From Paraescarpia echinospica (lineage: Eukaryota > Annelida > Polychaeta > Sabellida > Siboglinidae), in contig CM034538.1 in NCBI GenBank assembly GCA_020002185.1, forward strand, positions 3,378,773-3,442,772: 64,000 nt of DNA, in the 5' to 3' direction. A model generated the notes under the pieces. That model saw only the letters and a program-made list of their open reading frames with translations, was not told the DNA's origin and searched no databases. Shown here piece after piece: positions 10,470 through 19,767 of the stretch. A program made the position numbers and the translations under genes. Each line of letters opens with the position of its first letter. Position 1 is the first letter of the stretch.

Positions 10470-10907
10470 ATGGATAAGTTTAAACTGATGCGTCGTCTGG
10501 AACACGATACGTACGCTAAACGTATCGCCGTCGGCGTCGTGCCTAAAGACGCGCTACTTACCACCGCCACCGTTTACCCGACGGCCTTCGTGTGCAACAC
10601 CGACGACGGCGGCGAACCGGGACAGCACTGGGTGGCCGTCTACGTGGACGCCGACCGACGAGGCGAGTACTTCGATTCGTACGGTCTGCCGCCGCTGCAC
10701 GCCGACTTCCACGCGTTCCTGCACCGTCACTGCGGCGTCGCGTGGACGTACAACGACAAGCGGCTGCAGAGCGTCATCTCTAACGTGTGCGGACAATATT
10801 GCGTCGCCTACTTTCTCCTCCGATGTCGCGGTATGCCGTTGATGACGTTCCAGAGCCTATTCGGCACCAATCGGGTGACCAATGACTGCTCGTATACGAT
10901 TTGTTAA
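10470..10907 (+). CDS. adenain-type maturation cysteine protease
   Basis: An intact 145-residue protease expected to process capsid and core precursors. Residues align with adenovirus adenain: His53 in GQHWVAV, Asp69 in YFDSYG, Gln100, and nucleophile Cys107 in NVCGQYC. The Gln-Cys spacing of seven is that of adenain (Q115/C122). ATG 10470 starts 8 bp after the capsid stop. The C-terminus ends on Cys. An AATAAA at 10943-10948 follows, so this is probably the last gene of the rightward unit. Confidence 0.92.
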   Translation: MDKFKLMRRLEHDTYAKRIAVGVVPKDALLTTATVYPTAFVCNTDDGGEPGQHWVAVYVDADRRGEYFDSYGLPPLHADFHAFLHRHCGVAWTYNDKRLQSVISNVCGQYCVAYFLLRCRGMPLMTFQSLFGTNRVTNDCSYTIC

Positions 10908-10942
10908 AACCGCATTAATTTCCCTTTTACTTGTATAGTAGA

Positions 10943-10948
10943 AATAAA
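10943..10948 (+). terminator. poly(A) signal of the rightward gene block
   Basis: AATAAA lies 35 bp after the protease stop. On the other strand AATAAA (10976-10981, TTTATT as read here) lies about 110 bp beyond the polymerase stop. The two units converge in this gap. Confidence 0.6.
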
Positions 10949-11029
10949 AACAAATGATGTACACAATTGTTGTTGTTTATTTATACCCTACCTATACATA
11001 CATACATAAATACAGAAACTACCCCTTAT

Positions 11030-11095
11030 TCCTTAGGTTAGACGACGAGTTAGACGAGTTAGACAACGAGTTAGACGAGTTATACGAGTTAGACG
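11030..11095. repeat. short GACGAGTTAGAC-type tandem repeat
   Basis: Six to seven imperfect 9-12 bp units at the 3' end of the polymerase gene. They overlap its final codons and create repeated stops on the minus strand. Confidence 0.8.
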
Positions 11096-14000
11096 AGTAT
11101 CGGCGCCGTGGTGACGCCGTCGTCGAGCACGCGGCGTTGAGCGTAGAAGTAGCTCAACGCCTCCCGCTCTTGAACTTACGTCAACACGGACGAATCTTTC
11201 ACCTGGAAACCGCGGTTCCAGTCGACGCCGTTGCGACGGTCGCGCAGTACGGCGAGGAAGGTGTGCTCGTCGATGTCGTTCTGTCGCTTGCTCAGTCCCT
11301 TCGTGCTGTACTTCGGACCGTTGTTGCCGCCGAAGCAGTAGTAGGTCTTGCTGCACGGCGCCACGATTCCGTCGCCGCGCCACTCTTCTTTGAAGAGTCC
11401 CGGCGTTCGACGATCGAACAGGCGTCGGCGCGCGCTGCAGGTCGGCATGTCCTCCCACGCTAGTCCGGCGACGCGCCGTCGTACGTAGGCGTCCACGTGC
11501 GCGTCGCAGCATTCGGCCGGAAACCAGAGCGATCGATTCCGGAAGTAGTGTTCGCGACATTCTTCCGTTACGAGCGCTTCGACGTCACGTCCGGCGAGCG
11601 CGACGTACGCCGAGTCCGTGTCCATAGCGCAGTACTGGAAGAGCGGACGGGGGATGTAGGCGTCGACGAAATCGAAATAGAATTCCAGCATTCTCAATTT
11701 TGCGTACTGCAATACGAAATAGCCGATATGTATCGGCAGGCCGCAGACGACTTTGCGCTTATTCAGCGCCACCTCGTACAGCGCTTCGTCGACGACGACG
11801 TCGAGTTGCCGGAAGCGACGGTTGTTGACGAGCATCGACGCGCCGACCGGCGTGGCGTACTTGATTTCCCGGTGCCGAACGACGCGCGTAATCGTTTTCC
11901 CGTAGGAACTGTTGCCGAGAAGTTTAAGGGTATCGGCGATGATCGATTTGTCGGGATCGATATCGCCCTCGCGTCGCGCCGTCGAGACCGCGTCGCCGAA
12001 GCGGCGAAAGCACGCGATCGGCGCGTACTCGACGATCTGGTAGACGCGCTTGACGACGAGACCGTGCGCCAGTTACCAGCGTAAGAGCGGCGTCGCTAGC
12101 ACGATCTCGGCGCCGATGTAGCTACCGACGAGCGTCCGTTGAGGTCGGGTGAGGAGATCGTGCGACTCGGTGTAGTCGCGCATGAACGGGCTGAGATCGT
12201 CGCGCACGATATCGACGTTCTTGAATACGGGCTGCATCTCGGCGAACTTGTCGCGCAGCGCTTCCGGCACGGCGATATCGCACTGCACGAGGCCGAACAG
12301 AGAGCCGTCGCGCACCGCCTCCAGTATCGTCGAGCGCGTAATGGTGGTCGGTGGTTGCATCGTGACGCGTCGGGCGGCGTCGGCACCGCCGGCGGTCGCA
12401 CGGCGTGCCACTGGCACTCCCACATTTCGACGACATCGTCGACGAAACGGCGCAGGTAGGCGGTCACGGCGATCGTCGCGGCGTACAGCGTCGTCATCGG
12501 TTGACCGTTGACGGCGTTCGTCGTCACCTGCGCCTGGCACGTCGGGCAGCCGTGAAAATAGCAGCCGTGAAATTGATACGCCGTTCGCGTGGCGGCGCAC
12601 CAGCCGTCGACTCGGTGCTTTCCGATGCGCTTCTCGCGTCCGTTCAACTGGAGACGTATACGCGCGCCGATTTGCGCCTCCACCCACGTCAACCACTCCA
12701 CGGCCACACGACCGTAGCGGTGCACGCGTTCCGCTCGAATGGCGTTCTCCGCGCGCCGGCGCGTGTACCAGCCCGTCGGCATCTCCTGCATTATCGCCCA
12801 TAGATAGAGGCCGTTTCCGTCAAAGCCGACTATCGAACGGCACGGCGCGTCGCCGCCTCGAATCGTCGTCACGTCGGCCTCGTGGTGTGCGGGCGAAGAT
12901 GATCGACGGGCCGCCGACGATCTGCGCCTGCAGCAGACGGTGCAGATCTTTGTTCGGCTCGTTGAAAAGGGAGAAATGGATCGACGTCGGCAGGTCGTTG
13001 AACAGATACAACAACGTCAACCCCGGTACGCTGATGGCGTCCTTGAACATGTCGATACGTCGGCGCCGATAGAAGGCGAACTGGCGATCGACGGCCTCGA
13101 GAAACGGCGCCACGTCTCGATTGTTATACCACACCAGAAAATCGCGCATCGAAGTCATGCCCTCGTCACGCCACGCCGTCGCGCATCTCGTACGCCTCCG
13201 CGGAGATTCCCTCGCGTTTCAGGTTGCTGTAGAAAGCTTCGCGCGACGGCAGGGCGGTTTCGTCCAGACGCGTCAACGCGTCGATATGTTCGTACGGAAA
13301 GTAGCCCTTCGTTGCCGAGCAACCGTACGCTTTCAGAAAGCGATCGTAGCTAACGCCGGGCGCGAGGTAATTCGTTATGTCCAGGAACTTCAACGTCGTC
13401 GTCGACAGGCACATGTAATTGTTCTGACGTTTAATGGTAAACACCGACGACGTGTGCTGCGCATCGCCGGTTATGAGCAGGGGGGTCAAGTACTTCTTGA
13501 CGACATTGAGATCGTACTTACCCGAATTGAATCCCAATACGGGCATTTGACGAAGGTGCGTCCACAGGCGGTCGGCGAGAGTGGCGTACGGTGACGCGTC
13601 GGCGGCGTCGTCGTCGTTGCATCGTCGCCGCCAGTCGGCGTCGCGCGCGTCGAGCGCCTCGAAGGTCGCGTCGTAGCGGGGACTTACAATCGCGCACGCC
13701 GCCGAGCTCACCGCTTCCAGGTCGTCGATGAGGCGACGCGCGAGTTCCGTCGAATCGCCGGTCGTGACGTAACACCGCGCCGCTTCGTGACCGGGCACGT
13801 TCGACGCGACGCTCACGCTGAGCAGTTCGTGTCGCGCGATCCACCGGCATTTATCGGTATCCGTCGGCAGATCGTTATCGGCGAAATAACACTCGAAATC
13901 GAACGTCGCGCGGTACGGGTAGTAGCGCAGGTCGTCGTCGCCGACGTCAACGCCTTCGTCGTCGAGCCGCTCGAATACGGACGGCGACGGTCGGTAGACG

Positions 14001-15250
14001 CCGCCGGGGAACACGTGATAAACGCCACCTTCGCACGTCGCTTCGTGACGTCGTAAATGGTACGCGTCCCGCCAGAGGGAGTTGCCACATTTTCCGCACT
14101 TGTACGTTTTCGTGTACGCGCGCGGGTCGCTTATGTACGACAAGTGCGACTCGTACAGGTTGACGTTCAGCGTCGTGGGGTGCGCTTCGCGCGATCGACG
14201 GACTAGTTCGGCGACGTCATTCGTCAGTCGATAGACGACGACGTTGATGCCAAAAACCGTCTCCACGCGATCCAGTTCGTTCAGGCGTACACCGTTCGAG
14301 GCCGACGTGCGCGCGGCGCGACAATACTGCGCGTGCAGACGTTTAGCGACTTTCGTTAAACGGTTCGTACCGATGTGGCCGTCACTTTCGCCTCGTCGGT
14401 GACCTTGCAGGTGGAGGCCGATGCATCGGAAGAGACATATATGGTCGTCGTAGGGCGTGCCTCGATGATCTTTCGTCAACGACACGATGGCCTTGTTGTG
14501 GCGCACGTAGGCGGGAAGCGTCACGCCAACGCAGCCGATAGGATGATTGATGATGGCGTTCTCGAAGTAGGTGCCGTTCTTTACGAGCTCGACGATCCAC
14601 CCCGAGTCGGGACGCTGCGCGATGGCGTACTGCAGTACGTCGGTCGTGCGCACGGCGTCGAGGAATCTTTCGAACGAACGGCTATCGGTAACTAGGGCGG
14701 GTGTTTCGAGGAGGCGACCGCAACAGTTACATGAAGAATGAAAATATCGGTACCGACCCGACACCTTGTGGCGTAATACGAAACCATAGCTTACGTTAAT
14801 TTTAAACGCATTCTTTTGTTCGCGAAACATTTCCCTCAGACGCGGTTCGAGCACCCGCGTACTCGTACAGGCGGTCATACGATAGTTGTAACGCGACTGT
14901 ACGGCACCGCGCGCTACCGACATCTCTATGCTACGCCGGTGTTCGTCCACGATACGCTGTAGATCGTCGGGTGACGGCTCCCTAGCGGCTGCCGCCTCCA
15001 CCGCTGATTCATTACTACTACCAGGACGTGGCGACGTCTGATGGCCACACCGCAGCTTCAGGTGTTGTATCATAGCGTGACGCGCAGTGAACATCGCGCC
15101 GCATTTTGGGCATTCTCGGCGTTTTACGCATTGCGCTTCGTTGCCGCATCTTTTCGAACTCTTTACGTGTCGTTCGAACGTCGATTGTTTCGCGAAATAG
15201 CCCCCGAATTTCGGACATTGCCATCTAGTAGGTGGTGGTGGTGATGACAT
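11089..15250 (-). pseudogene. protein-primed family B DNA polymerase, three frameshifts and two stops
   Basis: ATG at 15250 opens about 1,390 codons. In order: two N-terminal C2H2-like fingers (the first has Phe for its second Cys) and a third finger (YKCGKCGNSL...HEATC). The exonuclease domain has DFECYF (Exo I) and GFNSGKYDLN (Exo II). The polymerase domain has motif A GFDGNGLYLWA, the FHGCYFHGCPTC insert, motif B LLGNSSYGKT and motif C AMDTDSAY. All catalytic motifs survive. Frameshifts lie near 13160, 12880 and 12370; TAA stops lie at 12073-12075 and 11176-11178, with family sequence resuming in phase after each. Proteins of this family prime replication on a terminal protein at the inverted repeats. 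A TATA-like GTATAATTA is about 40 bp upstream. Confidence 0.93.
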
Positions 15251-15575
15251 TCTCTAATGTATTAATATTTTTTCGAGCACCGCTAATTATACCAGTAGTG
15301 ACGGTGGTGGTGGTGGTGGTGGTGGTAAGTACACCCTAGCGGGAGGAATGTGGTTTTAGGTAACTCGGAACGAAGGAATGGTGGTTGCGAACTAGCGGTA
15401 ATTTGTATAACTAACTCGGAATGCTTTAGGTAACCCTAACGGTGGGGAACGATAGTGGAAGGAATGTGTTTGCGGTAACGAGTTGTGGACTAGCGGTAAT
15501 TTTTATAACTAACTCGGAATGTTTTAGCTAGTGGTGTTGTGGGTAACTCGGAAACGGAAAGTACATTTTCAACGT
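15251..15575. repeat. non-coding interval with (GGT)n and GGTAACTCGGAA repeats
   Basis: A GGT run at 15301-15327 is followed by two diverged copies of a block containing ACTAGCGGTAATTT, ATAACTAACTCGGAATG and TTTTAG (about 15395 and 15495), with extra GGTAACTCGGAA copies. It separates the divergently placed end of the right-hand genes from the polymerase start and probably holds the polymerase promoter. Confidence 0.7.
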
Positions 15576-15581
15576 TTTATT
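15576..15581 (-). terminator. poly(A) signal shared by the right-hand minus-strand genes
   Basis: AATAAA on the minus strand, about 100 bp past the stop of the frame at 15682. It is the only clear signal below the row of small frames at 15.7-17.7 kb, so all may share one 3' end. Confidence 0.5.
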
Positions 15582-15681
15582 CACTAGCTTACAACATTCA
15601 AACACAGCGTTGAAGCCTTTGTTTCCATAGCAAGCAAATATTAGCAAAACAAGCAGTGTTCTCTATTCTATTGTTCGTTCT

Positions 15682-16365
15682 TCATTCCAGTCCGCTCCGG
15701 CGTTGCACGTATGTGTGCACGGCCGACTCCAGCTGCACGCGATTCATGTAATCGCGCCAATTCGTTCCCAACAACCAGTTCGACACAAACTGCACCAAAT
15801 ACAACTTTCCCGCACGGCCCGTTTGCGGTTGCTGACCACCGGAAGAAGTTGACACCGTAGTTTCGTGTAGAATATGCACGAGTCGCGTGAAACAGGGGAT
15901 GAGCGATCGACGCAGGAACGTTTCGATGACGCCGTTGAAATATCGCGTTACAATAGAGCCCGGGTTGTCGAAACGTTGCATGTATACACGGTTTGGCCGT
16001 CCCGCACGATAGCCGGGCATGTGTACATATGGACAGCCTTCATTCGGCTCACATACCCCGCAATGATCCCGCGCCTTCTCCAGAATCATTTCGCCGAGGC
16101 TCTCGGCGACGAGGTCCATTGCCAGCCGTTCATAACGGCCGACCAACTGGCTCCTGCTCGGCACGACGATTTGACGTTGGCACGTCCCCACCTCCTCCGA
16201 TATGCTCCAGCACGGAGCGCACGTCGGTCCCATCGTCCCCAGCGGCGTGTACACGCTTTCGTTATACGTCGGTGGAGCGGGACGCGTTCGGGTCGCGTTC
16301 GATCCGCCTAGCGCCTCCTCGATGATAGCGTCCAATACGTGGGCGTCACGCACTCCGTTTCCACC
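15682..16365 (-). CDS. uncharacterised Polinton protein, last frame of the spliced row
   Basis: An open frame of 227 residues with no early ATG; it begins straight after a splice-acceptor-like CTGTAG (16366-16371). Visible are an N-terminal helix (DAHVLDAIIEEALGG) and a Cys/His cluster HCGVCEPNEGCPYVH that could bind zinc. An aromatic C-terminal region follows (LYLVQFVSNWLLGTNWRDYM). I do not recognise the family. Length, lack of any stop and amino-acid texture support a real protein. If unspliced, translation would need a GTG or a late ATG. I infer it is the 3'-most product of a transcript starting near 17704. Confidence 0.6.
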   Translation of the reverse strand, partial: GGNGVRDAHVLDAIIEEALGGSNATRTRPAPPTYNESVYTPLGTMGPTCAPCWSISEEVGTCQRQIVVPSRSQLVGRYERLAMDLVAESLGEMILEKARDHCGVCEPNEGCPYVHMPGYRAGRPNRVYMQRFDNPGSIVTRYFNGVIETFLRRSLIPCFTRLVHILHETTVSTSSGGQQPQTGRAGKLYLVQFVSNWLLGTNWRDYMNRVQLESAVHTYVQRRSGLE

Positions 16366-16383
16366 CTACAGCACAAAGCAGTT

Positions 16384-16464
16384 CTAGCCTTTACGAATCA
16401 CCGTCAGGAATGCGTGTAGGAAGTCGCTAATACACTCACGCCTGGTGTGTTGCATCAGCGCCTC
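16384..16464 (-). CDS. 26-residue frame after a splice-acceptor-like signal
   Basis: Begins at GAG right after TTTGTAG (16465-16471) and encodes EALMQHTRRECISDFLHAFL plus a short basic end, then TAG at 16384-16386. Predicted helical. It could start at its own Met4. Eighteen bases separate its stop from the next acceptor-like signal. It may also be the terminal coding exon of a longer spliced product. Confidence 0.4.
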   Translation of the reverse strand, partial: EALMQHTRRECISDFLHAFLTVIRKG

Positions 16465-16484
16465 CTACAAACACATTATTATTA

Positions 16485-16637
16485 TTAGTCCGCCTCCTTC
16501 TTGATCTCTTCCTCCCTCTTTATCGACCCCTTCACTTCGCGTTCCAACAACGTTCTTACGAACGTGGCAACCTCGTCGTACTGAGCGCGGATCCTTTCGT
16601 TGTTTGGAAGCATGTTTTCCAGTACGCGGCGCACTTC
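16485..16637 (-). CDS. 50-residue helical frame after a splice-acceptor-like signal
   Basis: Begins at GAA after GCTGTAG (16638-16644). It encodes a charged helix-rich peptide starting EVRRVLENMLPNNERIRAQ and ending in a Lys/Glu-rich tail, then TAA at 16485-16487. That stop is embedded in ACTAAT, a branch-point-like sequence for the next acceptor. No known domain. Confidence 0.42.
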   Translation of the reverse strand, partial: EVRRVLENMLPNNERIRAQYDEVATFVRTLLEREVKGSIKREEEIKKEAD

Positions 16638-16663
16638 CTACAGCATATAAGCACAAATGTTAG

Positions 16664-16843
16664 TTACGTCATACTACAAAATAAGTTTGCTTCGTAAGCT
16701 AGCCAAAACGCTCTTATGTATTGTTCGGCCGTCTCGGCTAATAGTTGAAAGGCCTCCTCGGTTATTTCACGACCACGACGCTCTCTCATTCGTTGTCGCT
16801 CGTTCGCGTGTGTCAATAAATCTACCAGTATCGGCCAGCCTTC
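16664..16843 (-). CDS. 59-residue helical frame after a splice-acceptor-like signal
   Basis: Begins at GAA after TTGGAG and encodes EGWPILVDLLTHANERQR, a basic segment, then AFQLLAETAEQYIRAFWLAY. It stops at TAA 16664-16666, which is followed at once by CTAAC (branch-point consensus) and an acceptor. The first Met is at about residue 19, too late for the helical start, so a spliced leader would be needed. No recognised family. Confidence 0.42.
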   Translation of the reverse strand, partial: EGWPILVDLLTHANERQRMRERRGREITEEAFQLLAETAEQYIRAFWLAYEANLFCSMT

Positions 16844-16865
16844 CTCCAACAAACAACACAACACA

Positions 16866-17704
16866 TTAGTCGTCGTCGTCGAATCTCTTCAGTGTGCACA
16901 CGGTATACGAAGGCTCCCCGTTCCAAGTCGTCCTACGCACACTGATCTCCACTTTAGTGCCGGCTAACTCGAGCACAGTATCGCGGAGTTCCTCCTCGTT
17001 CAACTCCACCAAGTACTCGGCCGTGTACTCGACGAGATTAGACATTTGGCTGTCAAACAACGTAAGCCAAAGCTCGTCTTCCTCCTCCTCGCCGTCCTTC
17101 ACCATCACACGCAACGCGAAGTAATATTTTGGCACCGTCCACGGTGCGTTCGGCATATCAGTTCCCCGCCTTTGCTTTTCTGCAATTTCCGGCGACAACG
17201 GGAACATCCCAAATAGGCGCCGATCTCTTTGTACGACACAGCGTCGATCATAACTGGCAACGAAAGTTTATACACTCCGTTGACAGCGCACTTCAGGTGC
17301 CTCAGACTCACCAATGTGGCGCGCGTCGACGCCGACGATTCGCATTCACGCTCCATTGAGGCGCTCCGCGTCAGGGGTGGGTGTCTCTCAGCCGTCTCGA
17401 CGGTCTCCAAGGACGCCTCTTCAGCGCTTCACTTTCGCCCGACAGTCAACGGGGCCGCGATGAGCACGACGGGCCGCTTAACAGGTGGTGTCGCCCCCGT
17501 TGACACGGCTGCAACCACCGGCGAAGGTTGCTGCTGCTGTTGACCGCTGGCCGCCTTCAGTGACTGCTTGCGCGGTGCCTTCGTCTTTTTTGGTTGATTT
17601 TCATCCGCCATGTTGTCTGTCGCGGAAGAACGTCTGCTGCTTGCTGCTCTGCTGCTGTAGGAAGAATACACGTTAGGACTCCGGCGACATACAAAATATA
17701 GCAT
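16866..17704 (-). pseudogene. RPA70-like single-stranded-DNA-binding protein, one stop and one frameshift
   Basis: The frame can start at ATG 17704 (MLYF...) or at ATG 17611 (MADENQPKKTK). A low-complexity Gln/Pro region is followed by TGA at 17429-17431, after which the frame resumes in phase. Next comes a zinc-ribbon-like part: GCSRCRRKL and LICRTH. The phase shifts near 17140, then an OB-fold follows that resembles the C-terminal DNA-binding domain of RPA large subunit: KYYFALRVMVKD, LWLTLFDSQMSNLVEYTAEY, and YTVCTLKRF. It ends in four Asp. Protein-primed strand-displacement replication exposes single strands, so such a protein would fit the role of adenovirus DBP. RPA likeness is judged by eye. 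Confidence 0.7.
17687..17704 (-). promoter_or_regulatory. candidate common leader exon (ATG plus three codons) and 5' splice site
   Basis: ATG at 17704-17702 in good context (A at -3) is followed by three codons (L, Y, F) and GTATGT at 17692-17687, a fair 5' splice site. Cutting there leaves phase 0, the same phase in which all four downstream frames (16843, 16637, 16464, 16365) begin after their acceptors. Unspliced, the same ATG reads into the RPA-like frame. TATAAAAAG at 17714-17722 is only about 18 bp upstream of the ATG, so transcription would have to begin further upstream. Confidence 0.4.
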
Positions 17705-17732
17705 TTTCTCAACCTTTTTATACTTTTCCAAA

Positions 17733-18547
17733 TAACGCGCGTGCGCACTTCACACTAATACCGTTATCTTACTCAATTATCAGCGTGCGTACTTCATACA
17801 TCCCAGGCATTTTGTTTTCGGAAAAAAGTTTCCGGTCACGTCAGTACATTCACCGTTAAATCTCTCTTTACATCGAATTTCTCTAATATCAATGCACCTC
17901 ACGTTTCCTGACTCCACACCGAACCTATACAACGTTTAGTTTCATGCTTTTAACGTTTCGTTTATTGTTTTTGAAATGTCATTGTCTACAACATAACGCG
18001 CATGCGCACTTCACACTAATACCATTATCTTATTCAATTATCAGCGTGCATACTTCATTCATCCCAGGCATTTTGTTTTCGGAAAAAAGTTTCCGGTCAC
18101 GTCAGTACATTCACCGTTAAATCTCTCTTTACATCAAATTTCTCTAATATCACTGCATCTCCCGTTTCCTGACTCCACACCGAACCTATACAACGTTTAA
18201 TTTCATGCTTTTAACGTTTCGTTTATTGTTTGTAAAAATCCTTTGTTCTCCGTTCACATTCCAATCGCGATAAGTCACGCGCAACAGATGTCACATTTAC
18301 GTGCATGTGCACTTAACGCATTCTGCCTAGTCTACCGAGGAATTTGTTTTAGGAAAAAAAGTTAGCGTTCACGTCAGTACATCCATCGTCAAATGTGACT
18401 TTTACAACGAATTTCTCTAATATCACTGCATCTCATGTTTCCTGACCCCACAGTGATCGTATACAACGTTTAATTTCATGCTTTTAACGTTTCGTTTATT
18501 GTTTGTAAAAATCCTTTGTTCTCCGTTCACATTCCAATCACGATAAG
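17733..18547. repeat. three tandem 260-280 bp repeats, likely divergent control region
   Basis: Copies start near 17733, 17994 and 18277. Each has GTGCGCACTT or a variant, a TTCGGAAAAAAGTTTCCGG block, TCACGTCAGTACAT (near 17836, 18097, 18370) and ends with TTTAACGTTTCGTTTATTGT. They lie between the leftward transcript (ATG 17704) and the rightward gene (ATG 18655) and hold no long frame. The repeated CACGTCA resembles an ATF/CREB site. Confidence 0.8.
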
Positions 18548-18654
18548 GCGTAGTGTCATGCGCCGCCACCGCTGTTTGACGGTGCGCACATTTCATACAC
18601 ACTTATGCAGTCACGCGCAATCGACGTTTATACAGCGCTCCGTACTTTTCAACC

Positions 18655-19767
18655 ATGAACACACCAACGACAACAACGTTGCCACATAAGTCAACACAAC
18701 GGTAAGTCTGCTTTTACCCAACACATTTTATTTTACTATTTAAACAGTTGTTGTAACTACGTGTGCATGCATGTGTACGTGCATGCATACATTTTATTTT
18801 ACCATTTAAACAATTGTAAGTACGCATGCATGCATGCATGTGTACGTGCATGCATGAATGCATATCTCTCATTTTATTTTTTTACTACAGTTGTAAGTAC
18901 GCAACATGCATGCATGTATTTTACCGTTTAAATAGTACGCATGCATGCATACATGTATTTTATTTTACTATTTAAACAGTTGTAACTACGCCTGCATGCA
19001 TGCATGCATTTGTACGTGCATGCATGCATGCATTTTATTTTACCATTTAAACAATTGTAAGTACGCATGCATACATGCATGCATGTGTACGTGCATGCAT
19101 GCGTATCTCTCATTTTATGTTTTACTACAGTTATGCATGCATTTTACCGTTTAAATAGCACGCATGCATGCATACATGTCTCATTTTATTTCACCATTTA
19201 AACAATTGTAATGCATCATTTTATTTTACCGTTTAAACAATTGTAAGTACATGTCTCATTTGATTTTATCATTTAAACAATTGTAAGTGCATGTCTCATT
19301 TTATTTTACCATTTAAACCTTTGTAATGCATAGTTCTCATTTTATTTTACCATTTATACAATTGTAATGCATGGTTCTCATTTTATCATTTAAACAATTG
19401 TAATGCATGGTTCTCATTACCACCCTTTGTTTAAAAATGTATTGTGGTTTTATTTCATAGACCGATCCAACTGTCTACAAGCACCGCATCATCGACCAAA
19501 CCAACATGCACGGTCGCACCTTTCATACACACGTCGCCTCCTACACACGCCATCACGCCGACAGCTACTAGCAGCTACCACCACCACGACTCTGACGATG
19601 AAGACGACATCTCCGACATGGCCAGAGTCTTCTTAGTCAGACAGCCCAATGGACTATGGAAAATTTCTGTTCTACCCGAATTCTATCGTCGTGAAGGCTT
19701 CAATTCCCCCGAGACCAGGCGACCCGTTGGCCGCGGTCGAATGCTGCGCTATCTCACTCAACAATAA
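18655..19767 (+). CDS. two-exon Polinton gene, Thr/Ser/Pro-rich acidic protein
   Basis: Exon 1 (18655-18701) opens with ATG and encodes 15 codons plus two bases, then donor CG/GTAAGT. Exon 2 (19461-19767) follows acceptor TTTTATTTCATAG, and the phase matches exactly. The product is about 117 residues: a Thr/Ser/Pro/His-rich N-terminal half, an acidic patch HHHDSDDEDD, then a compact basic end (VFLVRQPNGLWKISVLPEFY, GRGRMLRYLTQQ). AATAAA overlaps the stop codon. I do not recognise the family. Signals and phase support splicing strongly. Confidence 0.65.
18702..19460 (+). repeat. 759-bp intron with GCATGC-rich minisatellite
   Basis: Built of 60-90 bp units joining CATTTTATTTTACCATTTAAA, CAATTGTAAGTACG and runs of TGCATGCATG. 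GTAAGT recurs at least five times after the true donor, and TACTACAG occurs twice (18883-18890, 19123-19130), the first only two bases before another GTAAGT. No coding frame. Confidence 0.85.

Noticed and set aside
16485..16843. One protein spliced from the small frames through 29-30 nt introns
   Set aside because: GTAACT..GTAG and GTAAAG..GTAG can be drawn at two junctions, but the phase then fails, the other two junctions have no GT, and such introns are shorter than animals normally splice.
17655..17692. A 38-nt intron GTATGT..CTACAG before the RPA-like start codon
   Set aside because: Too short for usual animal splicing and not needed, as the frame is open through it. The AG may still act as an acceptor for a longer upstream intron.
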